NCBI RefSeq assembly: GCF_028583425.1
Contig: NC_072805.1
Span: forward strand, 16,688,001-16,752,000
Source of the DNA: Eublepharis macularius
Taxonomy: Eukaryota; Chordata; Lepidosauria; Squamata; Eublepharidae
Length of the DNA stretch: 64,000 nt
Direction: 5' to 3'
The translations under genes were made by a program, and so were the position numbers. Of this stretch, positions 39,801-51,035 are shown piece after piece (position 1 is the first letter of the stretch; the number at the start of each line of letters is the position of its first letter). The notes below the pieces were generated by a model, which was not told the DNA's origin, ran no database searches, and worked only from the letters and a program-made list of their open reading frames with translations.

Positions 39801-42800
39801 TTTATCATGGAAGGTAATTCACAGAAATACAAGATTTGGTCTACGTCCCACCTAGGGATCCTTACCTTACTGCAGCGATAGGAGACCACAGGCATGAAGC
39901 AATAGTTTTCAGGGGTCTTCTCGATAGATCCCAGGACAGTGGACATATTGACCACCGCAGCTTTCCCACAGCTCATGCCTTTCTGCTGGGATGCACGTGC
40001 AGCCTTCTTTAGTAGAGGCAAGAAGGCCTAGAAGGAGGGGAAGCGCCACTGGTTTGCTAGCAAAATGGCTTTACATACCCAACTGGTTTGCAAAACAATA
40101 AACATCAAGTTTGCAGGTACTCAGGACAGGAATCTAAATTGCTAACGTTACGCAGGTTCTTCAGAAGAAGGCCAAGCACCCTGGTCCTGCTAGTTCTTTT
40201 TATTAGCTTTGCCAACTCCGTCTTGAAAAATTCTTGGAGATTTGGGGATTATGCCTGGGGAGAGCAGAGTGTGGGGAGGGGTGGGAGCTCAGTGGTGAGC
40301 TATTCCATAGAGTCCATGCTCCAAAGCTGCTGTTTTCTCTGGGGGGGGGGAATGATCTCTGCAGTATGGAAATGAGTTGTAATTCCGGGAGCACTCGAGG
40401 CACCACCTGGAGGCTGGCAGCTCTACTTTTTATGCGCCTCACTTTCTACCCTACAATGTCTTTGCTGGCTGCTTCAAAGGAGAAGGAATGAAGATGCAGC
40501 AGCTCCATTATGTCAGGTAAGTATTAGAAGACAGTGAGAGTACAGTTCAAAAGCCAGCTTATAAATCGCTTGATCGCAGTTATGTCCCATGCCAATGTAA
40601 TTTGAAAATATGCCAGCACAGTGCCCTGACTGGCACCACAGCAGTGCAAACCTGACACAGTAGTTGTGGCCTAGAGGCAGAAATGGGCAGCACCATTGGT
40701 GAGTCAGGAGTGGTGCTGGGTTTAAAACCAAACTGCACGAGATGCCCCACACGTGTTCTTCACGGGTCGGGTCCCGCAAAGTTCCCTGGGAGGGGTAGTC
40801 TTACAAAGAACAGCTGCTGGAAGTGATTCTCTGCTGGAAAATATATCTATTTCAAAAAGCCACTCAGCTTGGGTTTCCCCCCGGGAGATGGGTGGTGGTG
40901 GGCGGGGGAGGGGATATAACAGGAGGCAGGGGAAAAGCTGAGGCTTTTTGCAAGAGAGAAAGAGAAAATCTCACTTCATTGGGACTGTCTACCCAGCTGC
41001 TCCTTCTCTCCTCCTTTCCATCTCCCCTCCCATCTCTTCTTTCCTCTTTTTTTTTTTTTTAATGTCCATTGCAGGATCGATGAATCGCTGGTTTGAAAGC
41101 ACCAAGGGGAAATTCACTTTTAATTCTTTTTAAAGAGAGCTCGTGCAAGTTAAATTGACAGACCTTCCTCAATTCCACCTCCTAGCTAAGTAGAGGAGGC
41201 CAGTCAATTTCAACCCCTAGCTAGGAGGTGAAATTAACGAAGGTCGGTCAATTTCACTTGCACAGGGCTCTCTGCAAAAAGAATAAAAAAGGGAACTTCC
41301 CTTTGGTGCTTTCAAACCAACAATTCGAGTGACTGATGTTTGTAAGACTACACTTCCCAGGGAACCTTGCAGGACCCGACACACACCCACGTGTATTGTG
41401 TAGCTTCCCTCTTAATCAGTACCCTGAGCCCCCTCAACCTATGTCCTGCTTCTGGAATCAGTGTAACCTTATGACAATGAAAAAAAGAAAAACTGCTGCC
41501 TCCCTGCTACGCACTCCTTTTCCTACAACATTTCCCCAAGACTGGAGACACTGACCTTGGTAATTAACATGGGCCCGACAAGGTTAGTATTGTAGACGTC
41601 CAGCATATCTTCAGCAGTTGCTGACTCCAGAGAACAAGCTGGCATGATGCCAGCATTGTTGATGAGCAGGTTCAGACCGCAGCTTCCCAGGTGGGCCTCA
41701 GCCTTCTTGGCAGCTGCCTCAACGCTGGCTGAGTCTGTGGTTTCTAGAAAGGAAAGAGAAACTTTTTTCTGAGCAATGCTTGACTGTTAAAAGGAAAAGT
41801 CACTTCAGGCCTCACATGGCTGGCTGCCACCCTAGTGGTTGAGACTTATAGCCAGGGCTTTTTTTCTGGGAAAAGAGGTGGTGGAACTCAGTGGGTTGCC
41901 CTCGGAGAAAATGGTCACATGGCCGGTGGCCCCGCCCCCTGATCTCCAGACAGGGGAGTTGAGATTGCCCTCTCAACTCCCCTCTGTCTGGAGATCAGGG
42001 GGCGGGGGCACCGGCCATGTGACCATTTTCAAGAGGTTCCGGAACTCCGTTCCACCGTGTTCCAGCTGAAAAAAAGCCCTGCCAGTTGGTCAGAAATTCA
42101 GAATCAGAGTTGGAAAGAGCAAAGCAGTTTTATTTCTGAGCTTGGAATGGCTTGTGTGTTTTCTTTTGTAAATGTCATTGTGGGCAGTTTGCCAGCTATA
42201 ATGGCACCCCCTGATATTGTGTTAGGAGCTAAAAAGCACCCACTGGCGCACATCTAATCCTCTCTGAATACCAACTTGATTAGAAATCCACCCGGGCAGC
42301 CAACTTTGTGTTTAGCTTAGTTAGAGGGGCTAATACAACTGACTTTTTAGAGTATTTACTCCAGTGTAAGGCTAGGGCTTCCCACACCACGAATGCTATG
42401 AAAAAAAGAAGGAGGTCATCTTACATACACACACAACTTACAGGTATCAGTAAAAATATTTTTGGTGTGTAATTTGTTTAAAGGGGTGGGTTATAATACA
42501 TTCAGGGTTGCCTTTGAATAAATGTGAATAATTTTAAAAAAGAAAATACAAGCGAGTGCTGTCTTGCTTTGAGCACTTTGACAAAAACAGACCCTTCCCA
42601 GTCCCGGCATCTTTTACTCCGTATGCTCGCCCTAGGTTCACTTGCTCGGCTGCATCCTTCTCTTCTGTGAAGGGTTGTCTTGACGAAACTTTGCAAATGT
42701 CAACCAGGTGTGCAACAGAGGGCGGGGGAAAGGATGAGCAGGGACTATGCTATCAAGGTATGCTCTTGATTTTCCTTTAAAAATTAGAAAATATTAAGAG

Positions 42801-45800
42801 CTTAATTAAACGTTTAAAAGCATTGGAGACTTGTTAGGACTCGGGAAGGAGGCCCTTTCAAATCACCAGGATGTTTGTAGTGCAGTCTTGAACAGGCCAC
42901 ACCCTTCTAAATCTATTGAACTGTTAATGTTTCTTGATTGATCCCTTGCAGGAGGCCTTCAAAAGAGCCAGCAACACTCAGTTGCCGTGGCAGCCACACC
43001 CCACCCTTTGAGCCGGAGGTAGGAAAGAAAGATATCCACCCAAACCCATTCGCATCAAAGTGGGATGAAGTTCAAGCAGAAAATGGATGACTGCCAGACC
43101 TCCTTTCTCCGCTCTCCCAATAGGACTTCAATGCAATTCTGCTTTTGTTTGCTTGGTCATGGAAAGTATGGTTTGGAGGCGACTCAGATATCTAAGAACA
43201 GCGCTTCCCAGAAAACAATTTGAACAGTGAACTCCTAACCAGAGTTACTCCAATCTAAGCCCGTAGTCAGGGCCGGATCTAGGGTTGCCGGTGCCCAGGG
43301 CAACCCTAGTCTGACCTCATGCACGCTGTGCGTGCACGTGCTCCCGACGCTGCGTGATGACGTCATTTCGGTGATGTCATCACGCAGGGTGGAGCGGTGG
43401 AGGCAACGTGCGGGACTGGGAAGCCGCCCGCACCATTTGCCCCCCTGCAGGCAAATGGCGCGGGTGGCCTCGCAGCCTCCTGCGCTGCCTTTCACCTGCC
43501 CCGTGGGACAGGGGGCGGCCGGCTTGCTGCGCACCCCCTGTCATGCAGGGCAGGCAAAAGGCAGGGTGGGGGGCTGCAAGGCTGCCCGCGCCATTCGCCT
43601 GCCCCACAGAACAGGGGGCGGCCATCTGCCCCGTCCTGCGGGGCAGGCGAATGGTGCGGGCAACTGTGCTGCCTTTTGCCTGCCCTGCAGGACAGGGGCA
43701 AATGGCGTGGGCAGCTGCACTGCCTTTTGCCTGCCCCGTGGGGCAGGCATAAGTCAGCGCGGGGGGCTGCAAGGCTGCCCGCGCTGCCGCCTGTTCGCTC
43801 CGGCAGCTGGCAGCTGCTCCCGGTGTCCCCTCCCTGGTGGTGCCGGGGGCAGACTACCCCCCTGCCCCCCTCGATCCAGCCCTGCCTGTAGTGCTGGTTC
43901 TATAAAGAAATTGTTGTCAGCCATACCGGTCCGAAAGAATTTTTTTTTAAAAAAAACCACAGAACACAATCCACATCTGATCTTTTTATAGGACCAACTA
44001 TATGACGTGTAGCAGTGTACAAGCATTTGAGTTCTCCAGAAATCTTTTCAAGGTTGAATGTTATAATAAAATAAAATAGATAATGGAAAATTCTTCAGGA
44101 TATTCTCATTTGGGGGCAATTTCCTCTCTCTCTTTTTTTTAAATGGTAAGATGCAACCCGAAGAAGAATTCTGGAGAACTCAAAAAGCTTGCATATTCTT
44201 ACGTGTCATTCGGATGGTCCTAAGAAAAGGTATTATGTGCCTTGTGTTCTGGGCTTTGGGGGCGGGTAATAAAAGGTATTGTGTGGATTATGTTGTGGGT
44301 TTTTGGATGGTTCTATAAAACCCTAAATGGTGTGGGCCTGGGATCATTGCAGGTCCTTCTTTTCCCACATAGCCTGACAGTTAAGGACATCCTCAGAGGC
44401 CCTGTTCTATGTGCCCACCCCCTCCACTGTAGGACAGAAAGAGGATAATTATCAGGTGCTGAGACTTTGTATCTCCATTCCCCTTACCCCCACCAAAATT
44501 CATCTGCCAACTAATCTACATGTACTAGAGATGGGCACAAGCAGGGGAGGGGAAATGAACACGATGTTTGTTGTTCGTTGCCATCCACGAACAGGGACTC
44601 ACAAACATCAACTGACACGACATATTCACGAACATGTCCGTAGATGGAGGTTCGTGGGAGCCAGAACGGCCCTGTTATGACCTGTACTTTCTTTGGGGTA
44701 GATTTTTCTTTTAATCTTCCCCTTACACCCTCTGGGTAGTTTGCTGCCACCAGGAATATATTATTCCAAAATATTTTATTCAAATTTCCCCTTTGGTAAC
44801 GTGTTTAAGTGTCAGGCTCCTTCGTGGTTCTATGTGGCCCTGAGGATATGAATGGGATATAGCAATGACAGCTACATTGGGATATAACAAAACAAAATAA
44901 ATGTTTATTTTTCAAGAAGCGTATTGGTTTCATAAAAGAAGTTCTTGGTTCTTAAAGTTACTTCATTTACTCTCATTCACACAGCTGGCCTCTCTTTCCC
45001 CGACTGAGTGTCCTTTCACAAACATGCTCAGTTCAGGTTCCACACAGGTTATATTTCTCTCATAAACACTTCAACATTTTCAGGCAGCACACAGCCAGCC
45101 TGCTTTCTTCTGAATGAAATCTTTCTCTCTGCACTCCCAGTCTAAACTGCATTCACTCCGCCCACACTCTCAGTCACCAACCAATCACATCACTCACTCT
45201 TCCCTCTCTCTCACCCCCCACTCTTCACCTAGCTCAAACCAAGCATTTAAAGACGCATGCACCCATTTACTTGAAATCATTACAGGCCCCCTTGGGCTTA
45301 GCTGAACTTGAGCCAGGGAAAGGAGAGTCCATGGGTCTCCCCCTTTCATTTTCTCTTCACAGTGGCAAAAACTGGACTGTCTCCTGGAAGGAGCTAATTT
45401 GAGGGGTTACAAACTGACCTTCCCAATGTCCAATACCCACCAAATTTGCAGGGGAAATAGTCTTCACTGTCCTCTGGAGACCCCCCAAGTTTCAGAGATG
45501 GCACCCCAGGAAAGGCATGATCCATGGGTCTCCCCCTTTCATGTCATTTTCTGTTTACAGTGGCAAAAACTGGACTGTTTGCTGGAAGCTACTTTGAGGG
45601 GCTACTAACTACCTTCCCAATGTCCAATACCCACCAAATTTGCAGGGGACATAGTCCTCACTGTCCTCAGAAGACCCCCCAAGTTTCAGAGAGATTGGAC
45701 ACTGGGAAAGCCATGATCCATGGGTCCCTCCCTTTCCTGTCATTTTCTTTTCACAGTGGCAAAAACTGGACTGTCTGCTGGAAGCTACTTTGAGGGGTTA

Positions 45801-48800
45801 CAAGCCAGAAGGACAGAGTTCAGACAGTCCATGCCTATGTTGCCAGGGGAATTGATTGAAAGGTACCAGACTGTCTGGCTTTATGAACAGCTGACGAACA
45901 CCACGAAGAGGGCTTGGAACGAACACATGTTCGCCGGGAAACGGGGCCTCACGTCATGAACAGCTAGCTCGTGAAGAGTGGATTGGGGTGTTCGTGGCTT
46001 TTTTTGGTTCATATTGCTGTTTGTGCCCATCTCTAACATGTACTACCCAGTTTCCTGGAGGTAAAGTATAGGTGACTGGGGAAGGCAATGGCAAAACTAC
46101 CCTGTAACAAAAGTCTGCCACGAAAACATCATGATGCCATGTCCCCCCCATGGGTTAGTAATGACTCAGTGCTTGCACAGGGGACTACCTTTACCTTTTA
46201 CCTTACTTTCCTAGAGAGCAGTATGCACACTGCCTTCAGAAGCCGATGTATATGAGTTGGTGAGGGAGGCTGCAAAGGCAGTGGACAAGAGTCTTTGGTG
46301 AGAGTAAAAGGCCTTTTGGTAGAAAGAAGAACAAGAACACTAGGATCCTTCTCTCATTGTTGGTGGGGTTGTTCACGGATAGCCACATTTTGGAAAGAAA
46401 TATTGGAAGTAATAAAACAGATAACGAATTACGATATTCCATTATTACCTTCAATTATATTTCTAGACCAATGGAATATTCCACAGATCCCAAAAGCTAT
46501 CAGGAATCTTATAGCAATATTTTTAGTTGCAGCGAAATCAGCAATAGCTTCAGTCTGGAATCTGAAGAAAGTGCCAACTAAAGAGATGTGGCTCTCTAAG
46601 ATATGGGACCATTTCATCCTGGATAAAATTAATGATAATATTCTCAATGCTGAACGCTTTCCCGCCAGTTCCAATTTCTATGAGAAATGGTTCCCTTTTC
46701 TTGAATTTATAGACATGCACGATTTACATCCCAAAATAAGAATTGCTCAGACGTTGACTCAGTTTTCTGATATTTGGTAATATTATGTATGCTTCGTTTA
46801 AAAGTTATTGTAATGTTCATATTCTTCAAAACTTGTAAACTATTATTGATTAGTTGTTGTGTTACAGTTGATGTTCATTGTTGATTTATATTTGTTGTAT
46901 GTTATAAAGCTTAATTAAAAAGTAAATTAATTAATTAAAAAAAAAAGAACACTCACCGAGCTGCAGAATTGCCAAGTTGGGGTGTTTGGAAGCCAAAGTT
47001 TTCAATTCCTGCAAGAAAGGAATTGTAATTTATAAAACGTTTTAGAGTGTTCCATGCAGTTTCCTGCTGCTTCTCTACCACCATCACCAAGCAAGCTTTT
47101 CACAAATTCTTTGTGGTATCAACACTTGGGATGTCACTGGAGTGTTTCATCCCTATAGCAATAGCCCAGCTACCAATAATTCTATAAAAATGCAAAAAGT
47201 TCCACTAGGGTGTGGTGGCAGATCAAGATGGGTAGCTGTGTTAGTCTGTCTGTAGCAGTAGAAAAGAGCAAGAGTCTAGGAGCACCTATAAGACTAACAA
47301 AATTTGGGGTAGGGGATGAGCTTTCGTGAGTCACACAGGTCACTTCTTCAGATACAGGCATCTTCAGAAGGTGTGGTGGTGGCAGAGAAGAGGTGATATG
47401 ATGCCAGATGTGACATTTGATGTGGGCTGAGAGATGTGGAAATCCACCCCTTGCCTTCTACACTGTCTCCAAGCCCACTTGGAAATGATTTTTTAAGAAA
47501 GATCAAACCAAAGGAAGTGTAGGGAAAGTTACAGTGGGTCTGGGAAAATTCAAAGGAGGGGTTGACTGGAAAATGTTATACAGTCTGCCCTCTCCAAAAG
47601 AAACCCACAGGAGTTTGGCAGGAGGAGGGTTGGTTTTATACCCCGCCGTTCACTTGGAGTCTCAGAGTGGTTTACAATCATCCTCTCTTCCTTTCTCCAC
47701 AACAATCACCCTGTGAGGTGGTGAGGCTGAGAGAGCTCTGAGAGAGCTATGACTGACCCAAGGTCACTCAGCTGGCTTCAAGTGGAGGAGTGGGAAATCA
47801 AACCCGGCTCTCCAAATTAGAGTCCTGCCACTCTTAACCACTACATCAAATTGGCTCCTCACCAAAGAGGACCATGAGCTCCTTGTGGAAGCATCAACAG
47901 GAGATACTAAAAATTTAGCACTTTCTAAACTAAAAAGTACTGTAAAACTATGCACAGTATCAGGATTTTTTCTCTCTCTTAGATCTGGGGATCATCCATT
48001 GAAATTGATTGACAGTGGCCTGGATCTAACCTCAGTGTTAAGTAAACTTAAAAGCCCTGAAGTTTTCTTAAGAATGGGTGGCAAAGGTTGTGGATGCTTC
48101 CCCCCATCCCACTGCAGCCCACTTAGACCCCTGAAATTTTGTTCGGGAGAGCCGATAGACCTTCAGGAACAACACTGTGGGGGGGAATAAGCAAAAATCA
48201 CTGCTCCTTCTTAAGACAACTTAAAGGCATTGAAGTTTTCTTCTTGCGGTTGGATCCAGGCCAGCAGTTTCAGTACAGGCCAAAGAAAACACTATACTCT
48301 TTCGTACAACACACAACATACTTACAGAATTCATTACCACAAGATGTTCTTGCTTTAAAAAGGGATGAGGTATATTCATGGAGCAAGCTAGCCTGATGGT
48401 TAAATTTAATTTCCTTATGAAGGAAAATGAAGAACAGTTGCTGGCAGGGAGGAGCTGTTGATATTTAGCCTTATTCTTGTGGGCTTCCTGGAGCCATCTG
48501 GTACGAAACAGGGCCTCTGGCTCGTTCCTGCTTCAGAAGCCAAAATCCTTTAGCATAAATTCTTTAAAAACCCTCTGCAATCCTCTTTTAGTTCAGAAGC
48601 CAGAGTTACATAAGTTACCTAAGTTTAAATCAAATGTCCTTTGGAGACGTTTGCGCTGTTGGAAATAGTTTACTGTTACAACGGGAAGCTGACACCCCAA
48701 CAGTGCCAAGGGAGGTCTCTTTGTCCTACTGAACCTTCTATCTTCTATTTTTGTTAAGAAAAAGCCACACCTCACCTGTGCTCTTGCCCCTTCTGGGTCA

Positions 48801-48922
48801 CGGCATGTTGCAAACACCATTTGGGGGGGATTTGGCTTCCCAATGAATTGTTTCACAAGCTCCAAGCCAATGCCACGGTTAGCCCCTGTCACCAGGACGG
48901 TGCGCCACTGATTTCCTGCCAT
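36737..48922 (-). CDS. C-factor/sniffer-like short-chain dehydrogenase, complete (6 exons)
   Basis: Cytosolic NAD(P)-dependent SDR of the carbonyl-reductase/C-factor type; substrate unknown. Exons in coding order: 48776-48922, 46957-47008, 41556-41743, 39866-40027, 37776-37886, 36737-36850. All junctions are GT-AG and in phase, giving 257 residues, normal for the family. Visible motifs: cofactor-binding TGANRGIG (residues 12-19), NNAG (95-98), NMS with Ser158, catalytic YRCSK (Tyr179, Lys183), HPGWVKT (208-214) and a C-terminal WEGNVLPW. There is no signal peptide or membrane segment. AATAAA lies about 95 bp past the stop. It forms a head-to-tail tandem with the gene at 53171-60382. The start was chosen because the Rossmann strand begins at once (QWRTVLVTGANRG). 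All key residues are kept, so it is probably active. I know no established symbol. An L1 sits directly against its exon 2 donor. Confidence 0.94.
37083..37211 (+). repeat. Short Penelope-like repeat
   Basis: CTGACGAAGAGAGCTGTGG, TTAGTCTTAAAGGTGCTACC, then CAGACTAACACAGG. The GAAA box is changed to CAAA here. Confidence 0.6.
37776..37886 (-). CDS. SDR gene A exon 5
   Basis: 111 bp, phase 0 to 0, acceptor GTTTCAG, donor GTAAGA. Encodes AALNMLTKCQSMGYKEEGIL and CTALHPGWVKTELGSDQ. Confidence 0.95.
38097..38528. mobile_element. PIF/Harbinger-like MITE
   Basis: Ends GAGTCTCTCTACAGG and CATGTAGAGAGACTG. Interior closely matches 13056-13471 (GAAGGGGCTGTGAAATTCCA). Confidence 0.75.
39866..40027 (-). 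CDS. SDR gene A exon 4 (catalytic)
   Basis: 162 bp, phase 0 to 0, acceptor CTTCTAG, donor GTAAGG. Encodes AFLPLLKKAARASQQKG, KAAVVNMSTVLGSIEK and VVSYRCSK, with the catalytic Ser, Tyr and Lys. Confidence 0.95.
40208..40424. mobile_element. GGGTTGCCA-family element
   Basis: Begins TTTGCCAACTCC, ends CCTGGAGGCTGGCAGCTCT. Family interior TGATCTCTGCAGTATGG. Confidence 0.55.
40735..41408. mobile_element. Large palindromic Harbinger-like MITE
   Basis: Arms CACACGTGTTCTTCACGGG / inverse CCCACGTG and GTTCCCTGGGAGGGGTAGTC / inverse GACTACACTTCCCAGGGAAC. The centre repeats GTCAATTTCA...inverse. Confidence 0.65.
41556..41743 (-). CDS. SDR gene A exon 3
   Basis: 188 bp, phase 1 to 0, acceptor TTTCTAG, donor GTCAGT. 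Encodes TTDSASVEAAAKKAEAHLGS, then LNLLINNAGIMPACSLESAT and DVYNTNLVGPMLITK; carries the NNAG motif. Confidence 0.95.
41853..42081. mobile_element. Palindromic hAT-like MITE
   Basis: CAGGGCTTTTTTTCTGGG to AAAAAAAGCCCTG. In SDR gene A intron 2, about 110 bp before exon 3. Same family as 6184. Confidence 0.8.
43268..43884. mobile_element. hAT-like element carrying a GC-rich minisatellite
   Basis: Ends CAGGGCCGGATCTAGGG and CTCGATCCAGCCCTG, TSD CCCGTAGT/CCTGTAGT (43260-43267, 43885-43892). Interior is imperfect repeats of TGCCCCGYGGGGCAGG with GATGACGTCAT-like steps. Confidence 0.78.
44526..46035. mobile_element. 1.5-kb non-autonomous hAT element with perfect TSD
   Basis: TIR TAGAGATGGGCACAA / inverse TTGTGCCCATCTCTA and perfect 8-bp TSD ACATGTAC (44518-44525, 46036-46043). 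It holds three tandem units of about 197 bp (anchored at 45361, 45560, 45756 by GTGGCAAAAACTGGACTGT). No transposase frame. Confidence 0.88.
46044..46205 (+). repeat. SINE tail of Bov-B type
   Basis: GGGAAGGCAATGGCAAAAC, AGTCTGCCACGAAAAC and GTGCTTGCACAGGGGAC are the Bov-B-derived tail of Sauria SINEs. Confidence 0.7.
46342..46944 (+). mobile_element. L1 LINE 3' end, 5'-truncated
   Basis: Encodes an L1 ORF2 C-terminal piece (SHCWWGCSRIATFWKEIL) with stop near 46780, short 3' UTR and poly(A). Flanked by AAGAACACT (46333-46341, 46945-46953). The right copy overlaps the splice donor of SDR exon 2. Confidence 0.8.
46957..47008 (-). CDS. SDR gene A exon 2
   Basis: 52 bp, phase 0 to 1, acceptor CTTGCAG, donor GTGAGT. 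Encodes ELKTLASKHPNLAILQL. The donor is followed within 3 bp by the target duplication of an L1. Confidence 0.93.
47219..47369 (-). mobile_element. Short Penelope-like element with 10-bp TSD
   Basis: GGTGTGGTGG at 47209-47218 and 47370-47379. Left tail GGGTAGCTGTGTTAGTCTG; the second arm is almost absent. Confidence 0.65.
47629..47858 (-). repeat. tRNA-derived SINE
   Basis: Near full-length inverse copy (AACCCGGCTCTCC, TTAACCACTACATCAAATTG). Same subfamily as 30375-30613. Confidence 0.75.
48776..48922 (-). CDS. SDR gene A exon 1
   Basis: 147 bp from ATG, donor GTGAGG. Encodes MAGNQWRTVLVTGANRGIGL, then ELVKQFIGKPNPPQMVFATC and RDPEGARAQ: the Rossmann beta-1, glycine motif and beta-2. Confidence 0.94.
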
Positions 48923-50038
48923 GTCTTCTTTGAGATCCCTGCCCTGTAGCTGCTCTTGCCAGTTCTGCTGCCTCTCGCACTGAGATCTCTTTCAAGTGGC
49001 TGCAGGCACTTCCTCACTCGGCTGAAGCTCCCGCCTTCTTTTCCACTTGCGGTACAGAAATATCATGTTCTTTGTTATGAAAGCACAATCTACTCTGGCT
49101 AGAAAACAGCCGGGGTGATTGGCAGCTGGAAATAAACAGCCTGGAATGCTCTCAAGAACAGAGGGTGAAACTGGAACTTGCATTTTTCATGCTGAACTGC
49201 CAAGTAACAGATAAAGATGTCTTTGTGATTTTGGGATCAGAGTCATCAAGGACAGCCTTGTCTTCCTACAATGTCTCCACTGAAGGTATGTTGTATGTTT
49301 GCTGTGTGCTCTTGGCCAGATATACTGAAGCAAGATAAGGACCCTACATCTTTTTATATGTTAAAGACCAATGGATTTAACTGAGCGTGCACAAAATAGT
49401 GTGCATGAGAAATTTTCCCGGTACCCGTACATCATCCTTTCTCTTCTCCAAACCGGCAGTTGAATTTACAGAGCTGAGCATCTATACAGCAAAGGACGAT
49501 TCTCAGAGTCGATGATCTTTCGATCTGGGCCAATTTAATATATTTTGTGGCTAATGGAAGAAGATTGGCTGGCTGGATCAGACCCAAAGCCCCAGAATAG
49601 CCAATCAGATGTCACCAGAAAGAACACAGGCAGGGCATAAGATATTAAGGGACTTGGAAGCTGGGGGTGATGCTTCGCTTTTTTGTAAAGGGTTGAAGGC
49701 AGTTTGAAAGACGGGTCACTGCTCATAGGCTGGGCTCATGGAAACCGGATTTGCAACTGCTCTGTGGTCTCAAAAGCCTGCACCGTTTATCTGACCAGAG
49801 ACCAATGCATGAGGAAGAAAATAGGTGCAGACACATGAAACTTCTCTCAAATCATGATCAAGGTTTTTTTTTAAAATAACAAACTCTGTTCTTTCCAGCC
49901 AGCAGTATTTCTTATAGGAATGCCACCCGAAGACTTGCTTCTATTCCAGCAAGGCATGATCGGAATGTAATCAGAGACCAGCTGAGTTGCAGTTGGGTTT
50001 ATATTTACCCGTGGAATCCTACTTCGCACAAGGAACTA

Positions 50039-50182
50039 GGGTTGCCAACCTCCAGGTGGGTCGTGGAGATCTCTAGAGTACAGAGATCAGTTCCCCTGGA
50101 GAAAATGGTGGCATGGAGGGTGGACTATAGGACATTATATCCCATTGAGGTCCCTCCCCTCCCCTCTGGAGCTGGCAAACCT
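50039..50182. repeat. GGGTTGCCA-family element
   Basis: GGGTTGCCAACCTCCAGGTG to GGAGCTGGCAAACCT, shortened inside. Confidence 0.65.
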
Positions 50183-51035
50183 ACAAGGAACAGTTATTCC
50201 CTGGTTCAAGATAGAACCACCCCCCTGGCACAAGCAACTTGTCCAAATGAGCCATTCAGGTATCAGTGGGTCAGAACCAGATGACATTTTTCATGAGCAG
50301 AACAAACCTTTCTGCCTCTTCCCTCCCCCTGCAGCCCCCTGATCTCCATAAAATATTACTCTTGGGGTTTAGAAGACCTTGAAGAATGACATGATGGTGG
50401 ACCTGCTTTGGGAAGGGGCAATTGGTGGAAATTACCAGCTTAGTCTGCATCTAACCCAATGTGGATGATGAGATTTTTATTGCAAGACATACCCACGACT
50501 GAAGTTCAGACAGACAGGAGAAGCCTTCCTTGTTTCGGAGGCAAGTCAAGGCTCACTTGCAGGGAAGACATAGGAAGTCCTGTGTTTGGCTGTCCACAAG
50601 GTTGTGAGCACAAACAATATCTAACAATAAACAGTAGGATCCTTGTATGCTTACACCTCACTGCTTATTTCTATATCATAAATGTCTGGGATGAATCTTT
50701 TTTTTTTTTAACTGAACGAGTCCTGTTTTCCTCTCTTCTGTTTTTTGAATTGGTGGATCACATGGTTTTTATCCCACTTTACTGAAATTTTCATTAATCT
50801 CTTCCCTGTTTTTTCCATTTCTGTTTGTATTTTCTTTTTACTTGACTGTGAGGTAGAAAGCTAGAACTTCCTTTTAAAACTTGCATTTGGTGTCCAAAAG
50901 CCACAGGTGCTTTGCAAAAATTTTTACACTTGCAAAAATGATCACAAAATGCATGCTAGCTAAGAAGACTGCCTAAGAAGACTGGGGCGGGGGAAGGAGA
51001 CATTATACATCTGACAGTTGCTGAAGAGAGATTTT

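Noticed and set aside
43332-43991. 219-codon frame and several minus-strand frames over the GC-rich block
   Set aside because: Composition artefact of the minisatellite; low-complexity Cys/Pro/Ala repeats, no start context, and it sits inside a transposon.
44158-44230. Another Penelope/hammerhead-like motif (CCGAAGA...AAAAGCTTGC)
   Set aside because: Looks related, with an inverted partner near 43905-44060, but the GAAA box and stem are not clean enough to support a call.
46295-46780. 161-codon frame as a host gene
   Set aside because: L1 ORF2 C terminus followed by poly(A); the first part is intron sequence upstream of the L1.
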